A DNA stretch of 64,000 bases from Streptomyces pyxinae (GTDB lineage: Bacteria > Actinomycetota > Actinomycetes > Streptomycetales > Streptomycetaceae). Of this stretch, positions 24,977 through 33,127 are shown piece by piece; the first letter of the stretch is position 1, and each line of letters begins with the position of its first letter. The DNA is taken from NCBI RefSeq assembly GCF_024756275.1, contig NZ_JANUGQ010000001.1, positions 248,001 to 312,000 of the forward strand. The letters are read 5' to 3'. Position numbers and translations under genes: made by a program. The notes beneath the pieces are model-generated. The model did not search any database, was not told the DNA's origin, and saw nothing but the letters and a program-made list of their open reading frames with translations.

Positions 24977-25464
24977 TGGGCGTTCTCCAGCGACTTCCGC
25001 AGCTCGCTGCGGAGTTCGGGGGTGAGGACGTGTCCGGCCCGGCCGACGAAGAGCGCCATGTGGTACGCGACGACGCTCATGTCGCAATCGGGCGCGGCGT
25101 GCACCCCGAGGAGGGAGCCGTCGCTGATCGACATGACGAAGACGCTGCCCTCCTCCATGGCGACCATCGTCTGCTTGACCCCGCCGCCCTCCATCAGCCG
25201 GGCCGCGCCGACGGTGAGGCTGCCGATGCCCGAGACGATGGTGGCCAGGTCGGCGCTGGAGCCGCGCGGTCCGCGGGTACGGGGCCCGGGCGCGCCCTCC
25301 TTGTTCCGGTCGGGGTCGGAGGAGAGCAGCAGCAGCCCGTCGGACGAGACGACGGCGACCGAATGGACCCCCGGCACCTCCTCGACGAGGTTGCCCAGCA
25401 GCCAGTGCAGGTTGCGGGCCTCGCTGCTCAGTCCGAATGTGCCGGTGCCGGTCGTCGCGGTCAA
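24973..25464 (-). CDS. cvnB: Conservon roadblock/LC7 protein (CvnB-type)
   Basis: 163 residues with the roadblock/LC7 fold: LLGNLVEEVPGVHSVAVVSSDGLLLL at the start and MEEGSVFVMSISDGSLLGVHA in the second half. MglB-like roadblock proteins bind small GTPases and can act as activating proteins, fitting the CvnD partner. A loop of about 20 residues rich in Gly/Arg/Pro interrupts the domain near residue 60. The start is TTG, overlapping the cvnA stop (TTGA at 25461-25464). Confidence 0.92.
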   Translation of the reverse strand: MTATTGTGTFGLSSEARNLHWLLGNLVEEVPGVHSVAVVSSDGLLLLSSDPDRNKEGAPGPRTRGPRGSSADLATIVSGIGSLTVGAARLMEGGGVKQTMVAMEEGSVFVMSISDGSLLGVHAAPDCDMSVVAYHMALFVGRAGHVLTPELRSELRKSLENAQ

Positions 25465-28400
25465 CTGCGTGCCTCCTCGACTGTGTCCCCCGTGTCTTCG
25501 GTACGTACCGCTTCGGTCCGCCGGGTGGTCTGGGCGGTGGTCCGTGTGGTCTCGCCGGCCGGGGCGGCCCGGCCGGCGCGGTCGTTCCCCGCCCGGGCGG
25601 TCCCGGCCTGGATGTCCCCGGCCTCGCTGTCCCCCGCTTGGGCGGTCTCCGCCTGGGCGATCTCCGCCTCGGCGTCGCGCCGCCCGTCACGGGCCCCCCG
25701 GTGGAACCCGCCGAGCCTCCGGCGCAGTTCCTCGGCGTCCACCCCGCCGGTGCGCGCGGGGCGCGGTCCGCCGGTGCTGACGACCCTGGGGGTGCGCTTG
25801 GGCAGCCCCTTGTCGGTGAACCTCGGTTCCCCGGCGTCCGGTTCCTCGGCGTCCGGTGCGCCGGCCGACTGGGCGCCGTCGGTGAGCGCCCCGTCCCCCG
25901 GGTGCTCCTGGGCGACGGCCTGGTCGGGGCCGTCGGTGCCCAGGGGGTGCGGGGCGGGGACGTACGACTCCGGGGCCGGGTGCTCCGGCCCCGCGGGCCC
26001 GGCGGCGTCCGGCTCCGGCGCCCGGCCGTGCGGGACGGCGGGAGCCTCCGGGGCCTCCGCCGCGGCCGGGGCCGCCTCGGGCGCGGGCGCCGGGGACGGC
26101 ACGCGGAACTGCAGGGTGGTCTCGGGGTGCTCGGGCGACGGGGCCCCGGCGCGGGTGCTGTCGTCCGGCTCCTGGTCCAGGTCCCGGTACGAGCCGGGCT
26201 CCTGGTCCTGGTCCAGGTCCGCCGCACCCGTACCGGCGGCCGTGCGCCCGGCCGGTTCGGATCCGGCCGCGACCGTCGCCGCTCCGGCGCTGGCCTCCGT
26301 GCCCGGGTGCGTGTCCGGGCGGGCCTCCGTGTCCGGGCCGACGATCGTGTCCGGGCCGGTCTCCGTGTCCGGGCCGACGGCCATGTCCGGGCCGGTCTCC
26401 GTGTCCGCGTCGGCGTCGGTCCCGGTACGGGCGTCCGCACCGGTCCCGGCCGCCGAACGGACGGTCGGGTCCGCCGTCGTACGAGTCCCGACCGCCGTAC
26501 CGACGCTCTCGTCCGCCGTCGCGTCGGCCTGGTCCGCCGTCCTACCGGCCTCGTTCGCCGTCGTACCGGCCTGGTCCGCCGTCGTGCGGGGCGCGGTCTC
26601 CGGACCGTCCGTCCCGGTCGCCGCCCCGGCGGACCGGTCCGCCGTCCCGTCCTCCGCCGTGCGGAAGGCCGCCTCGGCCGCCGCCACCAGCGGGTCACCG
26701 CCCGGGGCGTCCGTCGCCGGCCCGCCGGCGGGCGCGGCTGCCGGGTCGTCCGCCGCACCGCCCCGGCCCGGGCGGCCGGGCAGGGCGTTGGAGTTGGCCT
26801 CGGCGGCGGAGCCCGGCAGGGTCACCCCGGGCACCGCGCCGGGCGCCGGGGCGGCCGGGGGCACGGCGGCCGGCGGGGTCTTGGGCAGCAGGCTTCCCGG
26901 CAGCACCGCGACCGCCGTCATCCCGCCCGAGGACTGCTCCCGCAGCGACACCCGTACTCCGTGGCGGGCGGCCAGCAGGGCGGTGACGCGCAGGCCGAGG
27001 CCCTCGCCGCCCGCCGCCGCGCCGGCCCCCGTGAGGGCGTCGGGGACGTCCCCGGCGCCCGGGTCGGCCGCGGCGAGCCGGGCGTTCAGCTCGACGAGCC
27101 GCTCGGGGCTCGTCCCGATGCCCTCGTCCTGGACCGAGAGCATGATCTCGCCGCTCTCCAGCAGCCAGCCGGAGAGCTGCACCTTGGCGTCCGGCGGTGA
27201 GAACGCGGTGGCGTTCTCCAGCAGTTCGGCCAGCAGATGGCTGAGGTCGTCGGCGGCGAACCCGGCGACCTGGGCGTGCGAGGGCAGCGACTGGATGGTC
27301 ACCCGCTCGTACCGCTCGATCTCGCTGACGGCGGCGCGGGCCACGTCGACCAGCGGGACCGGCGTCTGGGACGCGTGGGTGTGCTCGTGCCCGGCGAGCA
27401 CCAGCAGATTCTCGCTGTGCCGGCGCATGACCGTGGCCAGGTGGTCGAGCTTGAAGAGGGTGGCGAGCCGCTCCGGGTCCTGCTCCCGCTCCTCCAGCCG
27501 CTCGATGACACCGAGCTGGCGCTCGACCAGGCCGAGGGTGCGCAGGGAGAGATTGACGAAGGTGTGCCGGACACTGTCGCGGAGCCGGGCCACCTCGGTG
27601 GTCAGTTCGGCGGCGCGGTCGCTCGACCGGGTGCGCTGCTCCTGGAGTTCGGCGGCGAGCTTCTTGCGCCCGGCCACCGCCGCCGCGCGCTCGCCGTCCA
27701 GCCGGGTGGCCTCGGCGGACAGCTCGGCCACCGTGCCGTGCAGGGCGTTGAGGGAGCGTACGACCTCGGCGAACTCGTCGTTCCGGCCGGTGAAGCGGAC
27801 CGGTTCGGCGCCCTCGGGCTCGGCGGCGAGCCGGGCGGCGCCCCGGCGCAGCACGGAGAGCGGCCGGGTGAGCGAACGGGCGACGGCGGCGACCACGGCG
27901 ACGGCGATCAGCACACAGCCGCCGAGCAGCGCCACGGCGATCTCCAGCGCGGTGACGTCCTCGTCCCGCAGCTGCTCCAGCCGGGTCACCTGGTCGGTGG
28001 CGAGCTTGGACTCCAGGCCGCGCATCTGCTCGATCCGGGCGGTGAGCGCCGCGTCCAGCTTCTCCGGGTCGGTCTTCCGGTCGGCGGAGGAGAGTTCCGG
28101 CCGGTCGGTGAGGGCGCCGAGGTAGTCCTCGGCCGCCTTGACCTCCGGGCCGGTGACGGTGGCGGCGAGCGCGTCGCGGGCGGTGGTGGACGCCTGGTCG
28201 AAGCCGGCCAGGGCGGCCTGCTCCCGGACCCGGGACTGCTGGGCGGCGGCGCTGAGGGTGTCCCGGACGTGAGCGGCCGACTCCTCCCCCTCACCGGTGC
28301 CGTCCGTGCCGTCCGTGCCGCCGGTGGCTCCGGCGTCGCCGCCGGTCCCGGAGCCGTCGGCGGGGACGAACGTACCGGTGGCGGGGTCGTACACGGTCCG

Positions 28401-29093
28401 GGAGCCGCCGCGTCCTTCGTCCTTCTCGTCCCCGCCGGGGACGGCCAGGGCGGCGAGGAGCAGACCCCGGGTGGCGGACGCCTGCTCGACGGCGTGGCCC
28501 AGGTCGGAGGTGGCCCGGGGGGTGGTACCGGTGGCGCGGGCGGGGGTCCGGTCCGCGAGGTCGGCACCGAGGGCCTGGAGCCCCGCGATGACCTCGGTGT
28601 AGGAGCGGTGGGCCGCCATGGCGGAGCCTTTGCCGGTGAGGGCGGTGTCCCGGAGGGTGGGTACGGCGGCGAGCGCGTGGCGCAGCTCGGCCGGGACCGT
28701 GTCCGCGTTCCCGGCGTTCCCGGCGCCCTCGGTGAACTCCCCGCTCGCGGTGAACTCGGTGAACTCGGCGATCTGCCGGTCGACCCGGGTGGCTCCGGCG
28801 GTGGCCCGGGGCTTGTCCTTGCCGTTCCGGCCGGCCGCGACCCAGGCGGTGACCCGGTCGCGCTCGTCGCTGAGGGAGTGGGCGAGGGTGACCGCCTGCC
28901 GGTCGAGCTGGGCGAGGGTGACCAGATCCTGGCTGTCCTTCAGCTCCGTGGAGGCGGTGAGCACGGCGGGCGCTCCGGCCCCGAGCACGGTGAGGACCAC
29001 CAGTGCCGTGCCGACGACGAGCCGGCGGCGCACCCGGACCCGGCGGCCGCCCGGTACCTGGGGATCGCCGGGAGTCTCACTGCGCTTCGCCAC
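25461..29093 (-). CDS. cvnA: Conservon sensor kinase (CvnA-type, nitrate-sensor-like)
   Basis: A 1210-residue membrane sensor. A first membrane helix (about 24-46) is followed by an extracellular region of about 330 residues, of the NIT (nitrate/nitrite-sensing-like) type by its position. A second helix (LEIAVALLGGCVLIAVAVVAAV) leads to HAMP (SLTRPLSVLRRGAARLAAEPEG), a coiled coil, and a HATPase (HLLAELLENATAFSPPDAKVQ, with DEGIGTSPERL). The usual phosphorylated-His box is not obvious; the region around LVERQLGVIERLEEREQDPERLATLFKLDHLATVMRRHSENLLVLAGHE replaces it, as in other conservon kinases. The final 450 residues are Ala/Pro/Thr/Asp-rich with 6- and 7-residue repeats, long even for this family. 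Confidence 0.92.
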   Translation of the reverse strand: MAKRSETPGDPQVPGGRRVRVRRRLVVGTALVVLTVLGAGAPAVLTASTELKDSQDLVTLAQLDRQAVTLAHSLSDERDRVTAWVAAGRNGKDKPRATAGATRVDRQIAEFTEFTASGEFTEGAGNAGNADTVPAELRHALAAVPTLRDTALTGKGSAMAAHRSYTEVIAGLQALGADLADRTPARATGTTPRATSDLGHAVEQASATRGLLLAALAVPGGDEKDEGRGGSRTVYDPATGTFVPADGSGTGGDAGATGGTDGTDGTGEGEESAAHVRDTLSAAAQQSRVREQAALAGFDQASTTARDALAATVTGPEVKAAEDYLGALTDRPELSSADRKTDPEKLDAALTARIEQMRGLESKLATDQVTRLEQLRDEDVTALEIAVALLGGCVLIAVAVVAAVARSLTRPLSVLRRGAARLAAEPEGAEPVRFTGRNDEFAEVVRSLNALHGTVAELSAEATRLDGERAAAVAGRKKLAAELQEQRTRSSDRAAELTTEVARLRDSVRHTFVNLSLRTLGLVERQLGVIERLEEREQDPERLATLFKLDHLATVMRRHSENLLVLAGHEHTHASQTPVPLVDVARAAVSEIERYERVTIQSLPSHAQVAGFAADDLSHLLAELLENATAFSPPDAKVQLSGWLLESGEIMLSVQDEGIGTSPERLVELNARLAAADPGAGDVPDALTGAGAAAGGEGLGLRVTALLAARHGVRVSLREQSSGGMTAVAVLPGSLLPKTPPAAVPPAAPAPGAVPGVTLPGSAAEANSNALPGRPGRGGAADDPAAAPAGGPATDAPGGDPLVAAAEAAFRTAEDGTADRSAGAATGTDGPETAPRTTADQAGTTANEAGRTADQADATADESVGTAVGTRTTADPTVRSAAGTGADARTGTDADADTETGPDMAVGPDTETGPDTIVGPDTEARPDTHPGTEASAGAATVAAGSEPAGRTAAGTGAADLDQDQEPGSYRDLDQEPDDSTRAGAPSPEHPETTLQFRVPSPAPAPEAAPAAAEAPEAPAVPHGRAPEPDAAGPAGPEHPAPESYVPAPHPLGTDGPDQAVAQEHPGDGALTDGAQSAGAPDAEEPDAGEPRFTDKGLPKRTPRVVSTGGPRPARTGGVDAEELRRRLGGFHRGARDGRRDAEAEIAQAETAQAGDSEAGDIQAGTARAGNDRAGRAAPAGETTRTTAQTTRRTEAVRTEDTGDTVEEARS

Positions 29094-29480
29094 CGGTGCT
29101 CACATTCTTGAACTCGTCCGCCCATGAAGCAGAGGTGACGACCGGTCATGTTCGCGAGCGCCTCCACCCCTGGTACGGCTTCCGACCTTTCCAGCGCCTC
29201 GGGGTGGGAGACATGCAACGGCCGCTCCGCCACCCGAAGGAGTGAACAGCATCCCCGAGTTGGCGAACAACTCGTCAGACCGGCCGTGGTGCGCCGGAGC
29301 GTGGGACCGGTTGGACTGTCCGCGCGGCCTTTGGCAGGATGCGCGCCCGCATCCCGCCGGAAGGGCCGCTTCCACGCCTCCGCACCGCCGTGACCTGCTG
29401 GTACAGGCCAATTCCGGCCACCGGCGGAGTCGGTACGAGGGCCGGTGGGCGCCGGCGCGGGGTCGGGCAGACTGGGGGCC
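29094..29480. promoter_or_regulatory. Divergent region between the conservon and the phosphatase gene
   Basis: 387 bp that should contain promoters for cvnA (leftward) and the PP2C-like gene (rightward). It is less GC-rich near 29130-29180. An inverted repeat CGAGTTG-GCGAA-CAACTCG lies at 29256-29274. A GTG with GAAGGAG before it at 29242 opens a 118-codon frame that overlaps the phosphatase start; I judge it non-coding. Confidence 0.45.
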
Positions 29481-30269
29481 ATGCGTGGCGAGATCGCGTC
29501 GGTGCCGGGCGACCCGGACCGCCCCAACGAGGACTGGACTTCGGCCACCCTGCCCGCCTCCGGGCGGGGCGGGACGGTGGTGCTGCTGGACGGGGTGACC
29601 CCGCCGGACGGCGGTGACGGCTGCGTGCACTCGGTGCACTGGTTCACCGCCCGGCTCGGGGGCGCGCTGACCGAACTGTCCGGTTCGCGGCCGGACCTGA
29701 CGCTGGCCGAGATCCTGTCGGCGGCCATCACCCGTACGGCGGAGGCGCACCGCGACTCGTGTGACCTTTCTCACGCTCGTACGCCACAGGCAACCGTCGT
29801 GCTGGCCCGCTGGGACACCGGGGCGGTCGACTATCTGGTCCTCTCGGACTCGGTGCTGCTCCTGGAATCCCCGTCCGGCGGGGTGCGCGCGGTGCTGGAC
29901 GACCGGCTGGCCCGGCTGCCGCCCGGTTCGCTGGTGAGCGCGGCGGTGGCGGACGCGACGGTACGGAACCGGGAGGGCGGCTTCTTCACGGCGGCGGCCG
30001 ACCCCTCGGTGGCGGCCCGGGCGGTGACCGGCCGGGTGCCGCTCGGCGAGGTCCGGGCGCTGGCCGCGCTGACGGACGGGGCGGCCCGCTGGACCGAGGT
30101 CTTCCGGTCCGGGGACTGGGCCGCCTGTCTGGGCGTGCTGCGCGCGGAGGGGCCGCGCGGGCTGATCGCGCGGGTGCGCGAGCTGGAGCTGGACGGCCCG
30201 GCCCACGCCCTGCTGGGCCGGAGCAAGGCCCATGACGACGCGACCGCCGTCTATGTGGAGCTGCGCTGA
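29481..30269 (+). CDS. PP2C-like protein phosphatase domain protein
   Basis: A 262-residue protein. PNEDW near residue 15 and VVLLDGVTPP correspond to the N-terminal metal-binding motifs of PP2C (normally RxxNEDxxxx and DGxG), while the end SKAHDDATAVYVEL matches the C-terminal DD(N/A)xT motif. The central DG motif reads DGVTPP rather than DGMGG, so metal binding may be altered. In Streptomyces such single-domain proteins are common orphans. It is divergent from the conservon and may or may not be functionally connected. The ATG at 29481 is the first before the conserved region. Confidence 0.75.
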   Translation: MRGEIASVPGDPDRPNEDWTSATLPASGRGGTVVLLDGVTPPDGGDGCVHSVHWFTARLGGALTELSGSRPDLTLAEILSAAITRTAEAHRDSCDLSHARTPQATVVLARWDTGAVDYLVLSDSVLLLESPSGGVRAVLDDRLARLPPGSLVSAAVADATVRNREGGFFTAAADPSVAARAVTGRVPLGEVRALAALTDGAARWTEVFRSGDWAACLGVLRAEGPRGLIARVRELELDGPAHALLGRSKAHDDATAVYVELR

Positions 30270-30286
30270 GCCGCCCCGCCCCCCCC

Positions 30287-30751
30287 TCACCCCTGCGGCG
30301 ACGGCCCGTTGAGCTGGTGGAGCAGCCGGGCCAGCTCCGCGACCTCGGCCCGGTCCCAGCCGGCCAGCTTCCGCATGTACCGCTCCCGCCGGGCCTCCCG
30401 CACCCGCCGGACCCGGCCGCGTCCCTCGTCGGTGAGCCGGACCAGGGAGGCCCGGCCGTCGGCGGGGTCCGGGTCGCGGGCGACGAGCCCGAGCGTCTCC
30501 AGGGCGCGCAGCTGGCGGCTCATGGTGGCCTTGCCGACACCGAAGTACCCGGCCAGCCCGGTGGCGCGCTGGCTGCCCGTCTCGTCCAGCCGGACCAGCA
30601 GCCCGTAGGCGGCCGGCTCCAGCTCGGGGTGGACCTCCCGGGCCATCTCCCCGGAGGAGGCGCGGGCGCGGCGCAGCAGCACCGCGAGCTCCCGTTCGAG
30701 GGCGAGGAACTCCTGGTCCCCGCCGCCGGCCTCGGTACCGCAACCCTGCAC
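30287..30751 (-). CDS. MarR-family transcriptional regulator
   Basis: 154 residues with the MarR winged helix: ELEPAAYGLLVRLDETGSQRATGLAGYFGVGKATMSRQLRALETLGLVARDPDPADGRASLVRLTDEGR, including the DxRxx wing (DGRAS). It converges on the phosphatase gene with 17 bp between stops. The GTG at 30751 follows GAGAGGGACGG. No obvious target operon lies next to it, so autoregulation or distant targets are likely. A Cys at residue 4 is the only one. Confidence 0.9.
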   Translation of the reverse strand: MQGCGTEAGGGDQEFLALERELAVLLRRARASSGEMAREVHPELEPAAYGLLVRLDETGSQRATGLAGYFGVGKATMSRQLRALETLGLVARDPDPADGRASLVRLTDEGRGRVRRVREARRERYMRKLAGWDRAEVAELARLLHQLNGPSPQG

Positions 30752-31087
30752 GTTCCGTCCCTCTCACACGCCCTTCGCTGTCCCGGCCAGTATTTCGCAG
30801 CCCGCCCCCGGTCCCGCCCACGGGCGCCCGCGCGACCGGTAGGGGGTGCGGTCGCCGCCCGGGGAGCCCGCCCGGGCGGCGCGCCGCCCACCCGGCCCCG
30901 GTCGGCCCGGGGCTTCCGCCCACCCGTACGGGGCCGGGACGCACCACCGTCCCGGCCCCCGGCCCACGGCCCTCGATCCCCGGTGTCCACCCCACCGCAG
31001 GCATCCCACTGCGCCGACCGGGGCACTCCGCCACTCCCCCGCCACTCCCGACCGGCGAAGCGCGCCGGCCCCCGGCACGCTGGCCCC
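30752..31087. other. Intergenic region between marR and the GH25 gene
   Basis: 336 bp divergent spacer. It should carry the marR promoter (left end, around TCTCACACGCCC and CCAGTATTTCGC) and the GH25 promoter (right end). Apart from GC-rich short repeats I see no defined operator or small gene. Confidence 0.4.
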
Positions 31088-31942
31088 GTGATCAGACCCC
31101 GAACCCCGCGCCGTCTCCTGGCGCCCGCGCTCGCCCTGCTGACCGCGCTCGCCCTCACCCCGTCCGCCACCGCCACCGCGACGGCCGCCGCCGGTGCCGG
31201 CCACCGCACCGCCGCCGACACCGACCCGCCGACCCCGTTCCGGGGCGAGGCGTACCTCGGCATGGGCGTCGCCGCCCACGACGGCACCGGCCGTCCCCCG
31301 CCCGCCCCGCGCGCCGCCCAGTCCGAGGGCGTCGACGTCTCCAGCCACCAGGGCGCCGTCGACTGGCCCGCGCTCCGCGCCTCCGGGGTGGAGTGGGCGT
31401 ACGTCAAGGCCACCGAGAGCGCCTCCTACCGCAACCCCTACTTCACCCAGCAGTACGACGGCTCCTACGACCAGGGCATGATCCGGGGCGCGTACCACTT
31501 CGCCACCCCGGACACCTCATCCGGCGCCGCGCAGGCCGACTTCTTCGTGGACAACGGCGGCGGCTGGTCCCCCGACGGCCGCACCCTGCCGGGCGTGCTG
31601 GACATCGAGTGGAACCCGTACGGCGCCGCCTGCTACGGCCGCACCCCGGCCCAGCTCACCGCCTGGATCAGCGACTTCGTCACCCGCTACCGCGCCCGCA
31701 CCGGCCGGGACGCGGTGATCTACACGGCCACCTCCTGGTGGCGCCAGTGCACCGGCGACCACCCGGGCTTCGGCGCCGCCCACCCCCTCTGGATCGCCCG
31801 CTACGACTCCGCCCCCGGCGACCTCCCGTCCGGCTGGCCCGCCCACACCATGTGGCAGTACACCTCCACCGGCCCCACCGTCGGCGACCACGACCGCTTC
31901 AACGGCCCCCTCGACCAGGTCCAGTCCCTCGCCGACGGCTGA
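31088..31942 (+). CDS. Secreted GH25 lysozyme (Cellosyl-type muramidase)
   Basis: 284 residues. The basic N-terminus RPRTPRRLLAPALALL with a hydrophobic stretch and Ala-rich cleavage region is a signal peptide. The GH25 domain begins EGVDVSSHQGAVDWPAL and has the catalytic acids in VLDIEWNPYG; AYVKATES and GAYHFATP are further family motifs. It ends MWQYTS...DRFNGPLDQ, as in Cellosyl-type lysozymes, which cleave the MurNAc-GlcNAc bond, including O-acetylated glycan. The GTG at 31088 directly precedes the signal peptide. It converges on the small ATPase gene, with a strong hairpin between them. Confidence 0.93.
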   Translation: MIRPRTPRRLLAPALALLTALALTPSATATATAAAGAGHRTAADTDPPTPFRGEAYLGMGVAAHDGTGRPPPAPRAAQSEGVDVSSHQGAVDWPALRASGVEWAYVKATESASYRNPYFTQQYDGSYDQGMIRGAYHFATPDTSSGAAQADFFVDNGGGWSPDGRTLPGVLDIEWNPYGAACYGRTPAQLTAWISDFVTRYRARTGRDAVIYTATSWWRQCTGDHPGFGAAHPLWIARYDSAPGDLPSGWPAHTMWQYTSTGPTVGDHDRFNGPLDQVQSLADG

Positions 31943-31972
31943 GCCCGACCCGGGCGGCCGGTGCGGCCAATA

Positions 31973-32010
31973 GGGGCGGCGGGGTGCCCGGTGGGCCGCC
32001 CCGCCGCCCC
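31973..32010. terminator. Bidirectional terminator hairpin
   Basis: Perfect 12-bp arms GGGGCGGCGGGG and CCCCGCCGCCCC with a 14-nt loop, placed between the convergent GH25 gene and the small ATPase gene. Confidence 0.7.
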
Positions 32011-32018
32011 ATGTCCGT

Positions 32019-32417
32019 TCAGCTCGCGGTCACTTGCCCGGCCTTGAAAACCGCCCAGACCGTCTTGCCCACCGAGTGCTCGTCGATCCCGAAGTCGTCC
32101 GCGACCTCCCGGACGAGCCACAGCCCCCGGCCCGAGCAAGCGTCCGGCGTGACACGTCGCGCATGCGGGCTGCCGTCCCCGCTGTCCCGCACCTCGATGC
32201 GAACCATGCCGGTGTCCAGGGTCACCGCCACGCACATCTCCCGACCGGTGGGCACACCGTGCAAAAGGGCGTTGGTCACCAGCTCCGACACGCAGAGCCG
32301 TATGTCGTCCAGCCGGTCCGTCCGCCCCCATTCGACCAGCGCCGCGCTCACGAACTCGCGAGCCACCGGGACAGCTCGGCGTGACCGGGGAAACCGTTGC
32401 CGACGTGTCAAAGGCAC
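32019..32417 (-). CDS. RsbW-like HATPase (anti-sigma-factor type ATP-binding protein)
   Basis: About 132 residues. The GHKL ATPase motifs are RLCVSELVTNALLHG (N-box), IEVRDSGDG (G1) and CSGRGLWLVREVADDFG (G2). Streptomyces carry dozens of such short kinases; some phosphorylate anti-anti-sigma factors, many have unknown partners. The start is uncertain: GTG 32417 gives the family-typical lead of about 18 residues, while upstream ATGs (32555, 32603) would run through the shared control region and into the divergent UTRA gene. No anti-anti-sigma gene is adjacent. Confidence 0.82.
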   Translation of the reverse strand: MPLTRRQRFPRSRRAVPVAREFVSAALVEWGRTDRLDDIRLCVSELVTNALLHGVPTGREMCVAVTLDTGMVRIEVRDSGDGSPHARRVTPDACSGRGLWLVREVADDFGIDEHSVGKTVWAVFKAGQVTAS

Positions 32418-32468
32418 AGCGAAATCACCGCCTTCCGGACTGAGACCTGCTCCGCGAAAAACATAATA

Positions 32469-32482
32469 CCTTTCGCGAAAGG
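32469..32482. promoter_or_regulatory. 14-bp perfect palindrome in a divergent promoter
   Basis: CCTTTCGCGAAAGG is a perfect palindrome in an AT-richer stretch between the small ATPase gene and the UTRA gene, about 50 bp from one start and 95 bp from the other. A partial copy (CCGCGAAAA) lies 16 bp to the left. It is a good candidate operator for the GntR protein encoded downstream. Confidence 0.5.
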
Positions 32483-32577
32483 CGGCAAGGTAGCCTCGGT
32501 GCGACAGTCGGTCGCGGCGATGTTTCGCGCTGCGCTTACCGTGTAGTCGACGCATGAGCCGAAGGGCAGGAGGCCGC

Positions 32578-33120
32578 ATGGGCAACACCGAGTGGATCAG
32601 CACCTCGACGCCGTACCTGACGCCCCCGGGGTCCGGCCGGTCCGACGCCTGGGCGGCGGATGCGGCGGCCCGGGGTGCGAAGGGGCGTCAGCGCATCGTC
32701 CATGCCGGTGAGGTGCCGGCCCCGGAACCGGTCGCCGGACTGCTCGGCCTCCCCCGGGACGAACCCGTCGTCGTCCGCAGGCGGATCATGTACCTGGACG
32801 ACACTCCCTGCGAGCTGACCGACAGCTACTACCCGGTGGCGATCGCGCGCGGCACCCCGCTGGCGGGCACGGCCAGGATCCCCGGCGGCGCGGTCACCCT
32901 CATGGCGGAGCTGGGGCACCGGGGAATCAGGGCCCAGGAGGAGGTGACGGCCCGGATGCCGTCGGAGGAGGAGCGCGCGGCACTGGAGCTCGGCCCGGGG
33001 GAACCCGTGCTCCGGCTGACCCGGCTCACCCTCGCCGAGGGCGACCGCCCCGTACAGGTCGAGCTGATGACCATGTCGCCCCGCCTGCAACGGCTGCGCT
33101 ACGAGACCAGGATCGGATGA
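32578..33120 (+). CDS. UTRA-domain protein lacking the GntR DNA-binding domain
   Basis: 180 residues. From about residue 40 it follows a UTRA ligand domain: QRIVHAGEVPAPEPVAGLLGLPRDEPVVVRRRIMYLDDTPCELTDSYYPVAIARGTPL, then a GGAVTLMAELGHRGIRAQEEVTARMP segment and the closing PVQVELMTMSP. The winged-helix that normally precedes UTRA is absent; the first 35 residues (MGNTEWISTSTPYLTPPGSG) resemble the linker between the domains. AGGAGG sits just upstream of the ATG at 32578. It is 7 bp ahead of a complete GntR/UTRA gene. It may sense the same ligand and form mixed dimers, or be a degraded regulator. Confidence 0.8.
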   Translation: MGNTEWISTSTPYLTPPGSGRSDAWAADAAARGAKGRQRIVHAGEVPAPEPVAGLLGLPRDEPVVVRRRIMYLDDTPCELTDSYYPVAIARGTPLAGTARIPGGAVTLMAELGHRGIRAQEEVTARMPSEEERAALELGPGEPVLRLTRLTLAEGDRPVQVELMTMSPRLQRLRYETRIG

Positions 33121-33127
33121 CCACCCC

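Noticed and set aside
29242..29598. 118-residue frame starting MNSIPELANNSSD with a fair ribosome site
   Set aside because: It overlaps the phosphatase start, becomes low-complexity after 30 residues and contains an inverted repeat; more likely regulatory DNA.
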